Assembly (NCBI GenBank): GCA_016806645.1
Contig: JACSYO010002116.1
Coordinates: 7,074,001-7,138,000 of the forward strand
Length of the DNA stretch: 64,000 nt
Direction of reading: 5' to 3'
Source of the DNA: Ophiodon elongatus
Lineage: Eukaryota > Chordata > Actinopteri > Perciformes > Hexagrammidae
Every line of letters starts with the position of its first letter. The stretch's first letter is position 1. Position numbers and translations under genes: made by a program. Positions 1-14,000 of this stretch are shown piece by piece. The notes below the pieces were generated by a model. The model ran no database searches. It worked only from the letters and a program-made list of their open reading frames with translations, and was not told the DNA's origin.

Positions 1-114
1 ACTTTTCTTTATGACGGGTTTATCAGGTTCCCCGCAGGCTGTCATAAGCTCTGCACCCTGGTTTTGAACCGCATCGAGCTCTTCCTGCAGCCCATCGATC
101 TCCTCTCTGAATCC
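1..114 (-). CDS. dst: dst E77: rod exon, cut by window edge
   Basis: At least 38 codons, GFREEIDGLQEELDAVQNQG then AELMTACGEPDKPVIKKS, aligning with the MACF1 segment EETDGLHEELEFIRILGADL. The exon continues left of the window; the remaining repeats, EF hands and GAR domain are outside. Confidence 0.93.
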
Positions 115-1962
115 CTGAAGAAACCAAAAGCAGTTGTTAAAACAAAGAAGCGCTCCAACACTCTTAATTACCCACCGCTTGATTCAGTCATTTCCTTTTT
201 CTGTCTACCTCGACAAACTCCTGCTGCTGCTTGACGACTGATGGATCGACTCCGGGCTCCTCCAGCTCTCTCAGCAGGTCCTGGCTGTCTTTGATGGTGA
301 CGATGAGAGCGCAGTGGTCACACCAGAACTTGTCTGCCATGTCCATCACATCCAGCAGCTTCGCCTCCCGCTCCTCCAGTAAGGCCTGGATGTCGCTCCA
401 GAGGAACACCATCTGGTCCAGTTTGTCTTGTACAACTTGTGGGAGAAATTTTTTTTTTTATATATACAATAAATCAATTAAAAACCTAAATGTGGAATAT
501 AAACAGAACATCACAAATATCAGCATGTATTCCTCAGCTGGAGAACACGTCTCACACATTTACAGGTTTAACGAGAAACTGTATTGTTTCGGTCTCTTGC
601 TTTGATTTTTACTTGTACCAAAAAAAAAGAATGGCATCCTAATAAAGCCACACCTGGAGGAGAGCTTTCACAGTCCAGTGAACCAAATTGTCTGATACAA
701 AACTCAAAGTAAGATCTAAAGCCAAGGATTTTAAGAATAAATACACATGTTGTGATAGGGGGAGAATTAACTGTTTGGACAGTGTGCCTCTGACATTCCT
801 ACTGGTGACCTTTTATTACGCTATATGTCTTATTGGCTCTTATTAATCATACCAAAGCCTTTTTAAAAGGTATAACCCTTCTGACTGGATTGCATTAAAA
901 TACAAAAATTAAGGGAATAAAACAACTAAGATTCTAAAATATACCTTTGGCAGATATGTCCTTGTCTGCTCCTTCCGATCGTGCGATCATCTCCTCGCCT
1001 CGCTGCCTCAGTGTCTCATAAGAGGGCTGCAGCTTCTCCAAATCCACAGAGACGGCTTTATTTTCAGTAATATGCTCCCTGATCTTGTCCACCTCCACTG
1101 AGATGGACGGAGGCTGCCGCAGGCGTTCAGCGATTCGTTCCAGGGATTCCAGCATCGGTTCAATTTTATCATGGAACTGGTGGAGAATAAAGAGAGGAAA
1201 CACCTCAGTTTATAAATATACTTCATAATGTAATATGGGCAGCTGGAGAAATGTTTGACTCTCCTGTTACAGAAATACACTGTTGGGAAACACCTGAAAT
1301 GTGTGACGAGTGTTGGATTGACAAAACAAGCAAACAAACAAACAACATTTGTTCACTATGGTCTAAAATTTCATAGAATAAACAATCAATTGATAAATTA
1401 AAAAAATCATTAGTAATGAATGAATGAATGAGATTAATCAAAAGCAAAAAAATCTCAATTTGTTGTAGCCCTATTACAAAATGATCATGAATCACGAAGT
1501 TTTAGATGGTAAAACCTGGTCATCATTTTTATCATCATTGTTTTTAAAACGCACAAAAAACTATGCTCCAAAATTATAGAAGAGCTATAAGAGATGCAAG
1601 TTCGGTGAACATTTTCAAACAACAGCTGGAAACATATTTATTTGTCGTTCTTTGTTTTTTGACTGCTTCTCAATTTGTTTTTATGATTCTTGATTTTCCA
1701 TTTTTTATTTAAGTTATATATTTTAGCATCTATCTTTTTATTGTCTACTTACCTTGTTTGAATGCATTGCATTTACATTTTTTGTAAAGCACTTTGAGCT
1801 ACATCTCTTATATGAAAAGGGCTCTATAAATAAACTTATTATTATTATTATGTAAAAGCTACTGTATTATAGCTACTACGTTATAGCTACTTATGATCTC
1901 TATTTGAACCCAGTAGTATAATAATCCATTTTCAAACATAGCAAAAAGGCTTGGAAGGCTTT

Positions 1963-2032
<70 letters not shown>

Positions 2033-5000
2033 TCCTCACCTGGGTGGATTTGGAGATGGACTCATCCAGAGTAGCAGCTTTCTGCTTGACATCGGCCTTG
2101 AGTTTGGTGTAAAGTTGGTCCGTAGCTGTGTACTTCTCTCTGATGGGCACTCCCTCCACTGGGCTGAGTTCAAGTAGCTGAGGCCCCGTCTTATTCATCT
2201 TGTCAATGTGGGGCTTGTGCTCTGCAATCAGCTCTCGCATTTGCTGGAGAGGATATCACTTTTATTAACCTTATCATTGCTTAAATACAAGTGTTGTGCT
2301 GAACATCTTCTGTTGGCTTCTTACCCTGAGTTCCTCTTGCTGCTGCCTGAGTGTTTCGTACTCAATGGCGGGTCGCGGCAGCTGGCTGAAGGCGCTCAAG
2401 GTTTCCTGAAGCCACGGCCACATCTCCTCATAGGTCTCCCAGAACTGACTGGCCAGAGACTGGGCTCGCTCCAGCTGCAGACAGCGCTCCGAGTTCAGCT
2501 GACTGACCGTGCCGTACTTCTCCAAGAGAGTCTGGGTCCTGGCCTGATTGAAAACCAACAAGACCCTTTAACGTCTGTGCATATTCTTCATGAATAATTC
2601 CCCATTTCAAAATTGGAAATAAATTGTTTTCACCTTCAAGATTTCTTTTTCGTCTGGGTTTTTGCTGTTCATGATGGCCTTTCCTGTTTTCACAATATCG
2701 TCCACAGCATCTTTGTGCCTCATGATGTCCATGGAGAAGATCTAGAAAACCGGTAGAGTGAGTTTGACTGGATGTTACAAAACAAAAGCTCTGTTTACTT
2801 TACTTAGTTTAAATGGAGGCTGCACACACACGGATAAACACACAGAATGATAGGCTAACCTTTTGTGCTTGGAGCTGGGATGTGGTTTGGTCCTGCTCCA
2901 GCCGGATCTCGCCCATCGACAGCAGCTTCCTCTCAGCTTCAGTCAGCCAGGAGAGTTCAGCGTCTGCAGCCTGCTCAAACTGGAAACAGACAAAAATAAC
3001 TTTGCATTGCGAAAAAAGGTTCCGAATCTTAAAAATGGATATTATAGTAGAAGAGGAACAATTGAATGAAGCAAGAAGAAAAAGCTGTTTATCGGTTGCT
3101 CCGGTTTACCTGCTGTGACTTGAGTATGTCAGCGTTGATCTGTTCGACCTGCTGGGTGACGGTGTCGCACACGGCTTTGTAGCGCTCATTATCCTCAGTC
3201 ACTAGCTTGTCCAGACCCTCACGAGTGTGCCAGGGGATCAGATCCAGGAGAGAGCTGCTCAACTCATTCAGTTTGTCCATCACAGGTTTTTGGTCTTTGC
3301 TCTCCTTCAACAAGGCCTGGACAAGATTACATGAAACACATAAAACACCAACGCAATTAATGAGAAGTATTTGTAAAGAAGAGATATTTAATGCTAAAGA
3401 TTACATTTGGCATTTTTTTTTCTTTTTCGAAACCTGAAACTCTTACCTTCTGCCTGCTTTGTGCATGAATGAGCTGCTCGCCTGCTGGCTCCTGGTCAGC
3501 AAAAGCGCTGACCTCAGCTTCTACTTTTTCGAGCCAGGAGCTCAGGTCCTCATGGGTGTGCTGCAGCTTAGTAGAGAGACCCGAAACCCGCTCCAATGTC
3601 TTCAAAACGCTATCACTCATAGAGTTGATCTCAGCATACTTTGTTTTTATTCCATCCAGTTTGCCTTGGATAACAACCACCTCATCACCTATAAATAGAG
3701 ATTAAATCATTATATATTAATTCAAGGAGTTTTGTACTTCTGCTTTAGTATAGGGAGGTACACTATGCTGCGAGCTTACAGAGTCATGTAAGCAGCATCC
3801 TGCACAAATTCTGTCTCTGATTTTTGTTTTAGAAAAAGACTTGTCTAATGCTGAACTGCTCCCTAAATAACACAATAAGCCTTATGATGTATTACAGAGA
3901 CAGAACTGTTTGGTGAAATTCAACATTATCAACTGTGACAGGAAAGTCATAAAGTCAGACATGCCTGTTGTTTGCTTCAGAAGCTCCATCCCATTAGATA
4001 TGGCTTGATCCACATTCTTCTTCCTCAACACAATATCACTTTGTAGTGCCTAAAAGGAAAACCCAACATAAAGTCATTGAGAGTGAAAATAAACATTCCA
4101 CTGTAAAGAAGGCATGACGCACAAATCACTCAAATCAAGTGGAACATAATTGATGCAACTTAAATGAAAGGACAACATCATGGCCTGAGGAGGAGTGTAT
4201 ACCCATTGCTCTGCCAGCTGCTTTTCAAGAACATCTATTTTGTAGTCCTCCACGGACACTTCGCTCAGCCTTGAGAACACCTCGTTGAGCCAGTTCATGA
4301 GGGCCACTTCGTCCTCTCCAAACACCTGGGCGTTTGCAAGAGCCTGCTGCAGCATCTCGGCTTTCCTCCTGCATCGCTCCTGGAGCTCTATGTATCTGGC
4401 CTGGGTGGAGTCCAGTTTGGACTGAACGGACTCTTTTTCGTCCACTGAGCTCACAGTCTTGAGCATCTGACCCAGACTGACGGCCTGTAACAGGTCTTTA
4501 CTGTGATTCATAATCTCCTCCTCTAACGCCTGACCAGGGGATGGGAAACAAAACCAAGGAAATATGACACAAACAGAAAACACACACACAAAACAAAAAT
4601 ACGAAACTGAAATTGAATGAAAAACAGAATGGGAAATGATGAAAAGCACAAACTTAAAGCGATGAGCAAAATGAATGAAACTGAACTTGGCTGGACAAAA
4701 CTGATTGGGTCATAAAAATATCCCAAACCTATGGTAATGATGTCAAATGATGGATATTACCTTATGCTGAGAAATCTGATCTTCCAGCTTAGACGTCTCA
4801 GTGCCGATGGGTTCGGAGTTGGCTAGGTGTTTCTCTGTAGCGACTAGCCACTCGCTCAGGGGCTCGAGCGTCTCGTGGAACTGCTGAGTGACTACCAAGA
4901 TGACCTCTAGTTGCTTGTGCCTGACACATTCATGCAGATAGTAACAGCAGTGGATCAGGACCAAAGCACAGTAATGGGCAAATGTTTATTTGTATTATTG

Positions 5001-8000
5001 GGAAATGTTGAATATACCATCTCTATATGAATTCATCTTCAGTAGGACTAAAGTGTAAATGAATTAGGGAGTTTTACATTCATAACAAGTTTTAAATATT
5101 CCCTGATCCAAACAAAATGACCTAATTTGCAAAATGTTCATTACCACCACTTAAAGAATAGTTTGACATTATTTGCTTTCTTGTTGAGAGAAGACTGATA
5201 TTACTCTTACATCTGTACAGTGCACAGGGCCAGTTAGCTTAGCTTAGCACAAAGACTGGAAACAGAGAGGAACAGCTAGTCTGGCTCCGTCCAAAGGTAA
5301 CAAAGTGCCAGGCTAGCTGTTTCCCCTCATTTCCAGGTTTTGTGCTAAGCTAGGCTAACCAACTGCTGGGTCACATTAGAGTGATATCATCTCATATAAT
5401 TGTTGGCAAGAAAGTGAATAAGTGCATTTCATAAAGTGTGTAACTATTTATTCAAGCTCCAATAGGAGGAAAGTAGACTTGGATTTAGGATTTTGACATT
5501 CTTTATAAGTTTTGAATATACCCAGATCCAAATCCGGGCAAAAACACAAATTCAATTAGGGGAACACTTTTTTATGAGCAACATTGCATTCGTAAATCAC
5601 ACAGAAGCATTGCAATGAGAAGGACGTTTAATATTACAGGTGTTTCATACAGACCTGTTTTCAGCCTTCTTTAGCAGAGTGTCCCACCTCTGCCCCAGGC
5701 ATTCGATCTGTTTTGCAACCTTCTCTTTATCCACAGACTCTGCTAGTTCTGCAACCCTCTCTCCCTCTTTTTTTATCAGCTCCACTGTTGGCTTTCTGTC
5801 ATCCAGCAGTCTCTGTAAGAGCTGTCAAAGCCAAACAAAGGAGGAGAGTTATTATGCGCCTCTGACCACGAGCTTTGCTTGATGGTGAAAAACAGTAAAT
5901 CTAATAGGCACAAATTAAGTGTCTATTAAACAAAAAGCTTTGTGTGTCACACTTATGTTTAACAAAGAAAGTCAATTAAATAAGACGAAGGGCAGTCATG
6001 ATGTTGTTTGGATTTTCTAGTATTTAAGTGGAAAGATTGAAATAGACCTGTTAGTGTGTGTTTATGTGCTTGACACCGCCTTACTTTCTGCTCTTGTATC
6101 TGTGCCTTGACAACTTTGAATTCAGCAGATGGAGGTTTTTGATTGGCCACGAGCTCCTCTGTGTCCGTCAACCAGCTGAGCAGTGACTCCAGAGCATCCT
6201 GGAACCTCCCACAATGCAAAAGGGCTTCATGCAGCTGGGCCGAGCGCTCAGCAATCTGCAGACCACATGGTTAATATAGATGTTACAATTGAAAACTGTG
6301 CCCAGTAACTCATCAAAGCATGAAGCTATAACAGATGACTCATTACGTTGCTTTGTAATTTCAATTATAATGACCACTATTCAAAAGCAAAGATCAATCA
6401 GTTAGACCGGTTGTATAAGACAAATAACCTTCTTGTTGAGGGTATTCCACTTTGTGTTGACTTCCTCGAGGTCATCCTCAAGCTTCTTGGTGCTGGTGCC
6501 TTTGGCAGCGTTTTGGATCAGGCTCTGGCCGAGGGAGCTGATGTCTTGAAGCTGCGTCTGCAACGGATCAATGTCCTCTTTCTGAAAAGCCTAAAGACAA
6601 ATGGAATCAAAATAAACATTTTAAAATACTGAAATTACAATGTCATCAGTCATATTTGGAGGATCATTAAACCGAGTGGATTACTGTATTTTCTTATTTC
6701 TGAACAATCCCCCATTAACATTGAGTTCAGTTGCAATATTGCTCTCTATCGCAACCGTGCTCTAAAAATCACTTCGTGTGGCTAATCTTTCCACAAACCC
6801 GTTCTCTGAAACATATAAAAAACGTGACAACAATAATACATTAAATTGGATGATTTAGATCAAGATTTTATGAAAAAAAATGAATGCCAGGAAGTTATCC
6901 CGAATCCTGAGACATGATTGCAAAGACACCACCTCTAGTTTGGTGTTAAAAAATCTAGCTGGTATAAACAACCCCCTAACCAGTGAGCAGCTTCCAGAAA
7001 AGTAGAGTTAACAATTAAATCACAGCTGTGCACAATCACATAGACAGACTTCAAGGCTGAGCTAGTGAGCGAAACCTACTTACACTTATAGTGTAATCAT
7101 AGATAAGAAAAAAAACTCATCTAGAGAGGTGTATGACGAAACATGTGCTGGACCAGCTAATGAACAAAACTATCAAATGAAGAAAGAGGTTTTTTTTGGG
7201 CACCTGTGGGGAGTAAAAACCCATAGGGTTCATTTCAGGACATGCAGCGATGGCATTAAGTAAGGCCTCTATCTCCTGCTCTCCTGCGTGCTGGAACGTC
7301 TGTAAACTTTTAGGCAGACAGGCCTCCACTGATTGCAGAAACTCCTCCAGCTCCTCCATGTTGCACTTGGGCGCTCCTTGTTGCACGGTACATGGTGTTG
7401 TTTGCTGGCAGCTCTCTATGGGTAGAGTTACAGAGTTCCCGTATGTCTCAGGCTGTGTCACCACCACACTGACCAACTCACAGTCGTCCTGAGATGACAC
7501 ATCCTCTAACAGCTCAGCGGTGGAAAGTTCATCATAGTCTGTTAACGTCCTGGAACGCCATCCAGAGCTGTCGTTTTGAGTCCTGCAGGCTGACCCTGAG
7601 GATGACCTCCCTGTGGAGTATTTGTATTCCCCATTGCTGAGGGTATCCTTTTCATGTAGATCCACCACACCAGATTCGGTTTGTCGCAGCTCCTGGACCA
7701 AGCTGCTGCTGTGGTAAAGAGACCGATTGTCCCTCGCAGGTGAGAAAGGGAACTCCTCCTGGCCTGAGCTGAGCGAGCGCCCAGTTCTCAAATCCCCGGA
7801 CATATGCATCGCCTCTGAAGACGAGAGGCTCCTCGTACCGGGGCCTCCTCTTTTGTGGGATCTACGTGCGTGCCGCTCCCGCTCCACAGTAGGGCTGTAC
7901 AGACCCGAGTCCTCTTCAGATGTCAATGAGCTGGTCATACTCGGCCCTTTCCTGCCATTGATCAACCCCGGCCTCTCAACACTCCCGGAACACAAGGTCC

Positions 8001-11000
8001 CACTACGGCTCGCATACTCGCCCAAATTAGTTGGGGCAAAAGTACGCCATGAACGTCGATGATGTGGATGATCCTTCTTCTCTCCTCCCTGGAGACGCGA
8101 CTTAGGCAGCACTGTATCAGTCGCCCTGATTATGTGCCCATTGAGCCTAAATCCATCAAAGACAGCACGTTCGTCCAGCATGGCAGGTTTGCGGGTTCGG
8201 AGCTCAAATGAACTGGAAGCAGAGAGAGCTCCATTTCCACACAGGTTGCTGAGGTCCAACGTGCGGTGAGTGTAGGGTAAGGTGCCTGTGAAGTGCCGTG
8301 AAGAAAGGCTGCCTTTAGAGCCCGAGTCTATCTGCTCGTTGAGCCGGACAGTGTCATAAATGGACCTCTGGGGCACATAGCAGTCATCAATATTGAGGTC
8401 CTCCTCCTCCCCCTTCCCCACGCAGGAAGGGTTTTGTCTGAGGCAATCTGGTCTGCTCAGCGGTTTGCCCATGCTAAAACAATTGTCACAACTCACTACA
8501 AAGCAAAGCTTAAGGATGTAGTGAAATCCTTTGAGGTATATGTTGCTTTAGTGCACAAGGAGTAATTTAAAAAAGAGCACAATGTGACCAATTTACACGA
8601 CAAACAACTGTGTGCAAAATCATATTTCTCCTTTTTAAATGAGAAGTTATGAAATAAATACTAAATGTTTCCACTTGTCTTTCAAAATAAAATATACAAT
8701 TGCTCATGGAGATTTACTTTTAAAAATTATGAACACAATTAAGATGATCTAGATTTTTTTTAAATAAAAGGCTTTAGAAATACAAAAATGTCAAACAATA
8801 TAAAATCCTAAATTGTAAACAAATGCTAGGACTGTATAGCAGCGTCATAATCCGTATTAGGAATGAAAATCCAGTCTTTCAATACAGTCACCTATCCAAA
8901 GAATATTGCCCAAGGCTCTTCTCCCGGCATTGACAAAACTATTCCTCTGGTCCAAAGTGCTTCTTTTTCCCTGATATCCTTGCAGCATCCATGCGAGCTT
9001 AAGGAAATTCTTCAGTGCAAAGTGAAAATATCCACAGGCAAGGCTCTACCAAAAGCTGTTGGCAGTTCTGAGGAGAGCTGGTACTCCTGGATAAACAAAA
9101 AGCCTGCCCTTTCTCTCTCATCGCTCCCTCGCAATGACAGACACCCTCCTGGCAGAGCATTTCATGCCCCGCCCCCGCTCATTATTCAGACAACATCTGC
9201 CACAACTCCATTTGTACAGAGAGCTGCTCCGGCACATGTTGATTGGTGGACACATGACCCTTTTTTTTCCTCCTTTCTAATTCCCCCTTATGTCAGCATG
9301 GCCCGTATGACTTCACTTCTAAGCCATCTTCTGCATCCTGACACAATCACTCACTTTTCTTTTTTTTTCATTCAGTGACTGAGGGAATGGGGAGGGGAAG
9401 CGATACGCACCAGCTTTTCAACTTCACACAAAAAAAACCTAGACCAGCAGGCAGCAGCAGCTCCCACTATGATGACATCACACTATGCTGAAATAGATAC
9501 ACATTTTTCCTTTTTTCTCCCTCTTTGCCCTCTGTTTTCATCTTGTGGACGGTTGCTGTGGACCCTGCAGATATTCTTAATTACTGTGGAATGCTGAGGG
9601 AGGCACAGGTCCCAGGTAATTTAACACCGACGGGTCTGCCAAGTACATGAAGGCGCTTTTTATGTTCAGTGACCAGGGTAGGAGAAGAAAGTAGAATAGG
9701 GGAGATAATGAAGGGAATTTATTTTTGTTTTCTGGATTGTCTACGCCATAGTAGCGCGGTCAGAAGCTGAACAATCCCAACTTCTTTGTCCAGATCTGCA
9801 CGCATGGGAGGAGACGGAAAGAGGACGCCGGCAGAGATTAAAAAAAAAAAAGCAGTTCAGATCCGGTGGGATTTTTAAAAAGGATGTTCAGCCACTGTAA
9901 CCAGCATACTTTTAAAAATATTAAGACTTTTGAATGTATGAATACAAATTACAAATTTTCCTGGCTGCTGCAGGTCCCTTTATCCACACTGTCCCATATA
10001 TATTTTCAACAGAAAGTATGAATACTGCATTTCATTCAAGCACTGCACACAACAGCCACACTTTAGTTACACAGGGGGAGAAACATGTGAAAGATACTGT
10101 GCTGTTCTTTTTATTTGTGTTGAGCTGTAACTTAATCAAATGAAGTAAAACTTGGAAGAGAGCTTCCTGGATTATCAACTGACTTGTTTGCATGAATGTT
10201 TAAATACAATGATGTTCATAATTGATTAAATGTACTGATCAGTTAATTGTTTGATCCAAAAACTGCCAAAGACTGTCAAGTTGACACAACTTGTTGTTGT
10301 GAATCTTTGCTTCAAAAATATTTTTATTAATAAATTATCATATAAGTATTTTCTGACAATCAACTGGATAACATGAGTTAAGATAATCCAGTTGTTATCC
10401 AGAAAACTAAGCAGGCTGACTATTGCATTTACTGTAAAAGAGGTAAAGTCAACTTATCAACTAAGGAACCAAAGATCTGAAACAATATGCAACAGCAAAT
10501 GGTTCATTGTCACAAATGTGTTGTGAGAAAATTGTCTTCAAACTCGTTTCCTGGCCTTTATGTTCGGTTTAGGACTGCTTTAACACTTAAGATAAAGGTC
10601 TGCATTGGAAACAAAGACTAGAAACCTCTGATGAATAGAAAACTCAACATAATCACCTAACAGATGAACAATGTGTACTCAATATGTAGAGCAACTGTCC
10701 CACAGAAGTTTCATGTTTCACCTTGAGAAGAGTTTATCATCGCTATGTGGCAGTGAGTCAGCGACATTACGTGCCCACAATGACACTTTAACTTCAATGA
10801 AGTGGGTTAGCTACAGTATGATTCAGACGGTCAAAACTCCATCACAAATTTGTAAGAGACACTGATGTAATGTCTGAACAGGGGAAAGACGACACCCACA
10901 CCAACCCCCAGTGGTGTTGAGTCACTAGAGATGCCCTTTAATGTACACATACAGATATACATATACATACACCAGGACTCCCTCAGCTGAGTTCCTGGAC

Positions 11001-14000
11001 ATCTCATGTGAAAAACAAGAGTAAACGCATGAAGTCAGGCATGTCTCTTTCAAAACTTGACCTAAAATGGTAAGAGCGCATGAAAGAGGCAAATCCAAGC
11101 GCTGTCTTTCTCTGTTTATTTCTTTCTCTTAACAGCTGCCAATAAAGCCCACTTACCTACAGAAACAAGAGCCTGATCCACTGAACATAAAACAGAATAT
11201 GACACAATCATCTTATGTTTTCATGCTCCAACTAAATAAAGAAAGAGCTCAAGTTCCGATATTGCTTTTGGCAGTTCTCCCCCTGATGCTAAGCATTGGT
11301 ACAAATGAGTACAAAGGGGTTTTTCCACCAGCAGCTGAGGCTGTATATGCCCCCTCAACCCAGACTGATGACAGGACAAAGAGGGGGTAAAAACATGCAC
11401 CATGACAACGCTGCTAAGCAACAATTTGAATCAATCACTTCTTTAATAGTTTCCCTGTGAGGCCTTTAGACCAAACTCCACGCAACAAATGGACACCCCC
11501 CCTACCACCACCACCCAAGTGATATTTTAATCCATGTATCTCAACTGGAGGTTTGGATGTTGCCCTCCTGCGTGAGTGCAGCACCCCCGTAATTACAAAA
11601 AAAATCCCTTGACCTATATCTTAGGACAGATCTGTGTCATTTGCCTACACTCGGCTGTTTACATTGTTTTATTGTAATACTATCTAATACTATAAATTAA
11701 GAAGTGTTTCATAATGTCACCTCTAAATATAGGTTAATCCTCTTTTATGAAAACTCCACAGGAATTTATAGGCTTTTAAAATATTTTGCATCCGTCTGTA
11801 AATCTAGCTAATGGCTACCCCTAGTTTTATCCCTCACTGAAACCAACAAAGACATCCACAATTTAATAGACAATAGGAATTGAAAGGACATTTAGGACTA
11901 TGTGTGGTATGTTTTTAGTACTGCATATTTGACTATCTATATTGAATTTAAATTTTATTGTCCTAATACAATACAAAAAGGGATAATCTCTAGCATTTGG
12001 GATTATAATGTTCATTAGCATTTGGGTTGCTTTGAACCAGCTATAAAATCTACTACTAGTGCGTGTCATCATATTACTACAAGCCTTAAAAGGCACTCAG
12101 CCCAGCAGTAAATACTATACGGGTTTCAGGACATTTTAATGGTAACTAACCATCACTTTACTAATTGGTGTCTATGTCAAGATGGTCAAATAAATACCAG
12201 GCTACTCTAAGCTTAGAGCCTGAGACAATGTCAGGCAGTGAAGATTCAAATGTAAAAGAACAACAGTGTCAATGTTCAGAGGGATGCAGGCCCAGCTTCA
12301 TTACTGGGACCACTGAATCAAATGACGCCCTGCTGGCGACCACCTGGCTGCGACGGTCTTTCCCTCCTGCACCATCATTGCATATGGGCCACAGCTCTTT
12401 TGTTAACACCAGATGCCCCTAATGAACCAGCAGTCCCCAGAGGATTGTATGTAGCAAGTGCTCAGTGAAGAGTCTGCTGGTAATCTGGCCTAGTGCATGG
12501 TTTTTCAGATAGACAGCATCTAAAATATTAAAATTTTAATGTGAAACCCGGGAGAAAATACTGATTAATTCATAGTAACAATAAAAATAGCATTTGCCAG
12601 TAACTGCCTGTTTGAAAACTAAAGGGGCCATTTGTCCCACCGGTCACAATCTTTCTTATTTCAAAAAAATGAAATGTATGCATATTGCATATTGCTATTA
12701 CATTTATGCAAAAAAAGAAAAAAACAAGAGTAACTGCTGCTGTGATTTCACATATATTCCATCATCCAACTCAATCTCTTATCAACCAACTGATTTCAGT
12801 GAAACTCCATGTTTAGTCAAAATAACAAAATCAATGTTTAATTGGAGATAGCATACCTTGAAGGCCTCCAGCTGATGGTTGATGTTGTCTGTTTCCATGC
12901 CTACTGCCTCCTGCGATGCCTCCTTGCCCACAGCACTGCAAAGTTTATCTTCCGCTTGGTGGACTTTACTATACAACTCCTCCAGTTTGGTGAGAGTGCT
13001 CTGCACCTGCACCTCTCTGCCTTTAGCCCTGTCCAACAGTTTACCGCACTGCTTACTCAAAGCGTCCAGATCTCTCTTCAGGCCTAACAGGTCAGGTGAG
13101 GTTTCAGTCTCCATCATCTTCTTACAGCTGTCTCCAGCATTGGCCGTGTTGGCCATCACCTCTTGCAGCTTTGCCACGAAGCTCTGAATGCTATCCTGCT
13201 GTTCCTTAAGAGTGGCCAAGTCGAGATCCACGGGAGCCATGCCGTCCAGTTCGTCATCCAGGTCTGTGAAACGGGTGAACATCTCACGGATACGGTTTTG
13301 GAACTGCCCAATACCCTGCAGTTTACCCTCCAAAACTTGGCACGTCTCCTCTAGCTTCTTGTTAAGGATGCTGTAGTCTTTTTCCATGCTGTCAGCCTGC
13401 AGTAAGAGGTCTGTCACTCCATCAGCATCTGGGACTTCAACCACAAGGTCCTTGGCCAAGGTCTTCAGGTGCTCTACTTGGTTCTGCGCTCCCTCTAAAC
13501 TCTTATGTTGGGCTTTCATGTTGGTCAGATTCTTGTTACTGTGTGCCTGTACTCCCTGTGACTCATAGCTATCCACCTGCTTCTTAGCCCCTTCAAGCTG
13601 ACCCTTTGCCTCTTTGTAGGCATCATTAAATTCCTTAACGGTGTGTGAGATCTTTTCCAGAGACTCCCTTTTGCTCTGCAGACCTTCCACTACATTGTCC
13701 ACTCTTTTGCCAAAGCTAGCCTTCTCCTCTTTGATAGCGTCAGTGTCTGTGTTGGCCACCTCAAGAAGGCTATCTGCAGCAGCGTTGAGCTGCTCCACCA
13801 TCCCTCTGTGCTTGTCGACATCCTTCTGGAGAGCTTTCACCTGAGAAATTGAGCTCTCCACAGTGACCGGATCAACAGTGACTTTGACTCGGCCCTCACT
13901 AGCTTCACACTCTTGAATCCAGGAGCTGAGCTTCTCTGCGTGCTCTTGATACTTCAGAGATTTCTGCAGAGCCGTCTGGAGTTTGTCTGCTTGTTCCACA

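Larger units (their letters stand above)
1177..2039. other. intron E74-E75 with LINE 3' end and microsatellite
   Basis: An 863-bp intron holding a LINE 3' end in plus orientation (see the 1,570-1,852 entry) and a TA/CA microsatellite abutting the donor of E74. A short (CAAA)n tract lies near 1,327-1,346. Confidence 0.85.

Noticed and set aside
8863..9378. 171-codon plus-strand reading frame upstream of E62
   Set aside because: No recognisable domain, intron location, and low-complexity end; most likely chance.
10361..10402. Nested short inverted repeats (CAACTGGAT/ATCCAGTTG and CTGGATAACA/TGTTATCCAG)
   Set aside because: Short arms with spacer in AT-rich intron; likely chance.
12879..13187. 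Plus-strand Ser/Leu-rich reading frames opposite E61
   Set aside because: Antisense shadow of helical spectrin-repeat coding sequence.
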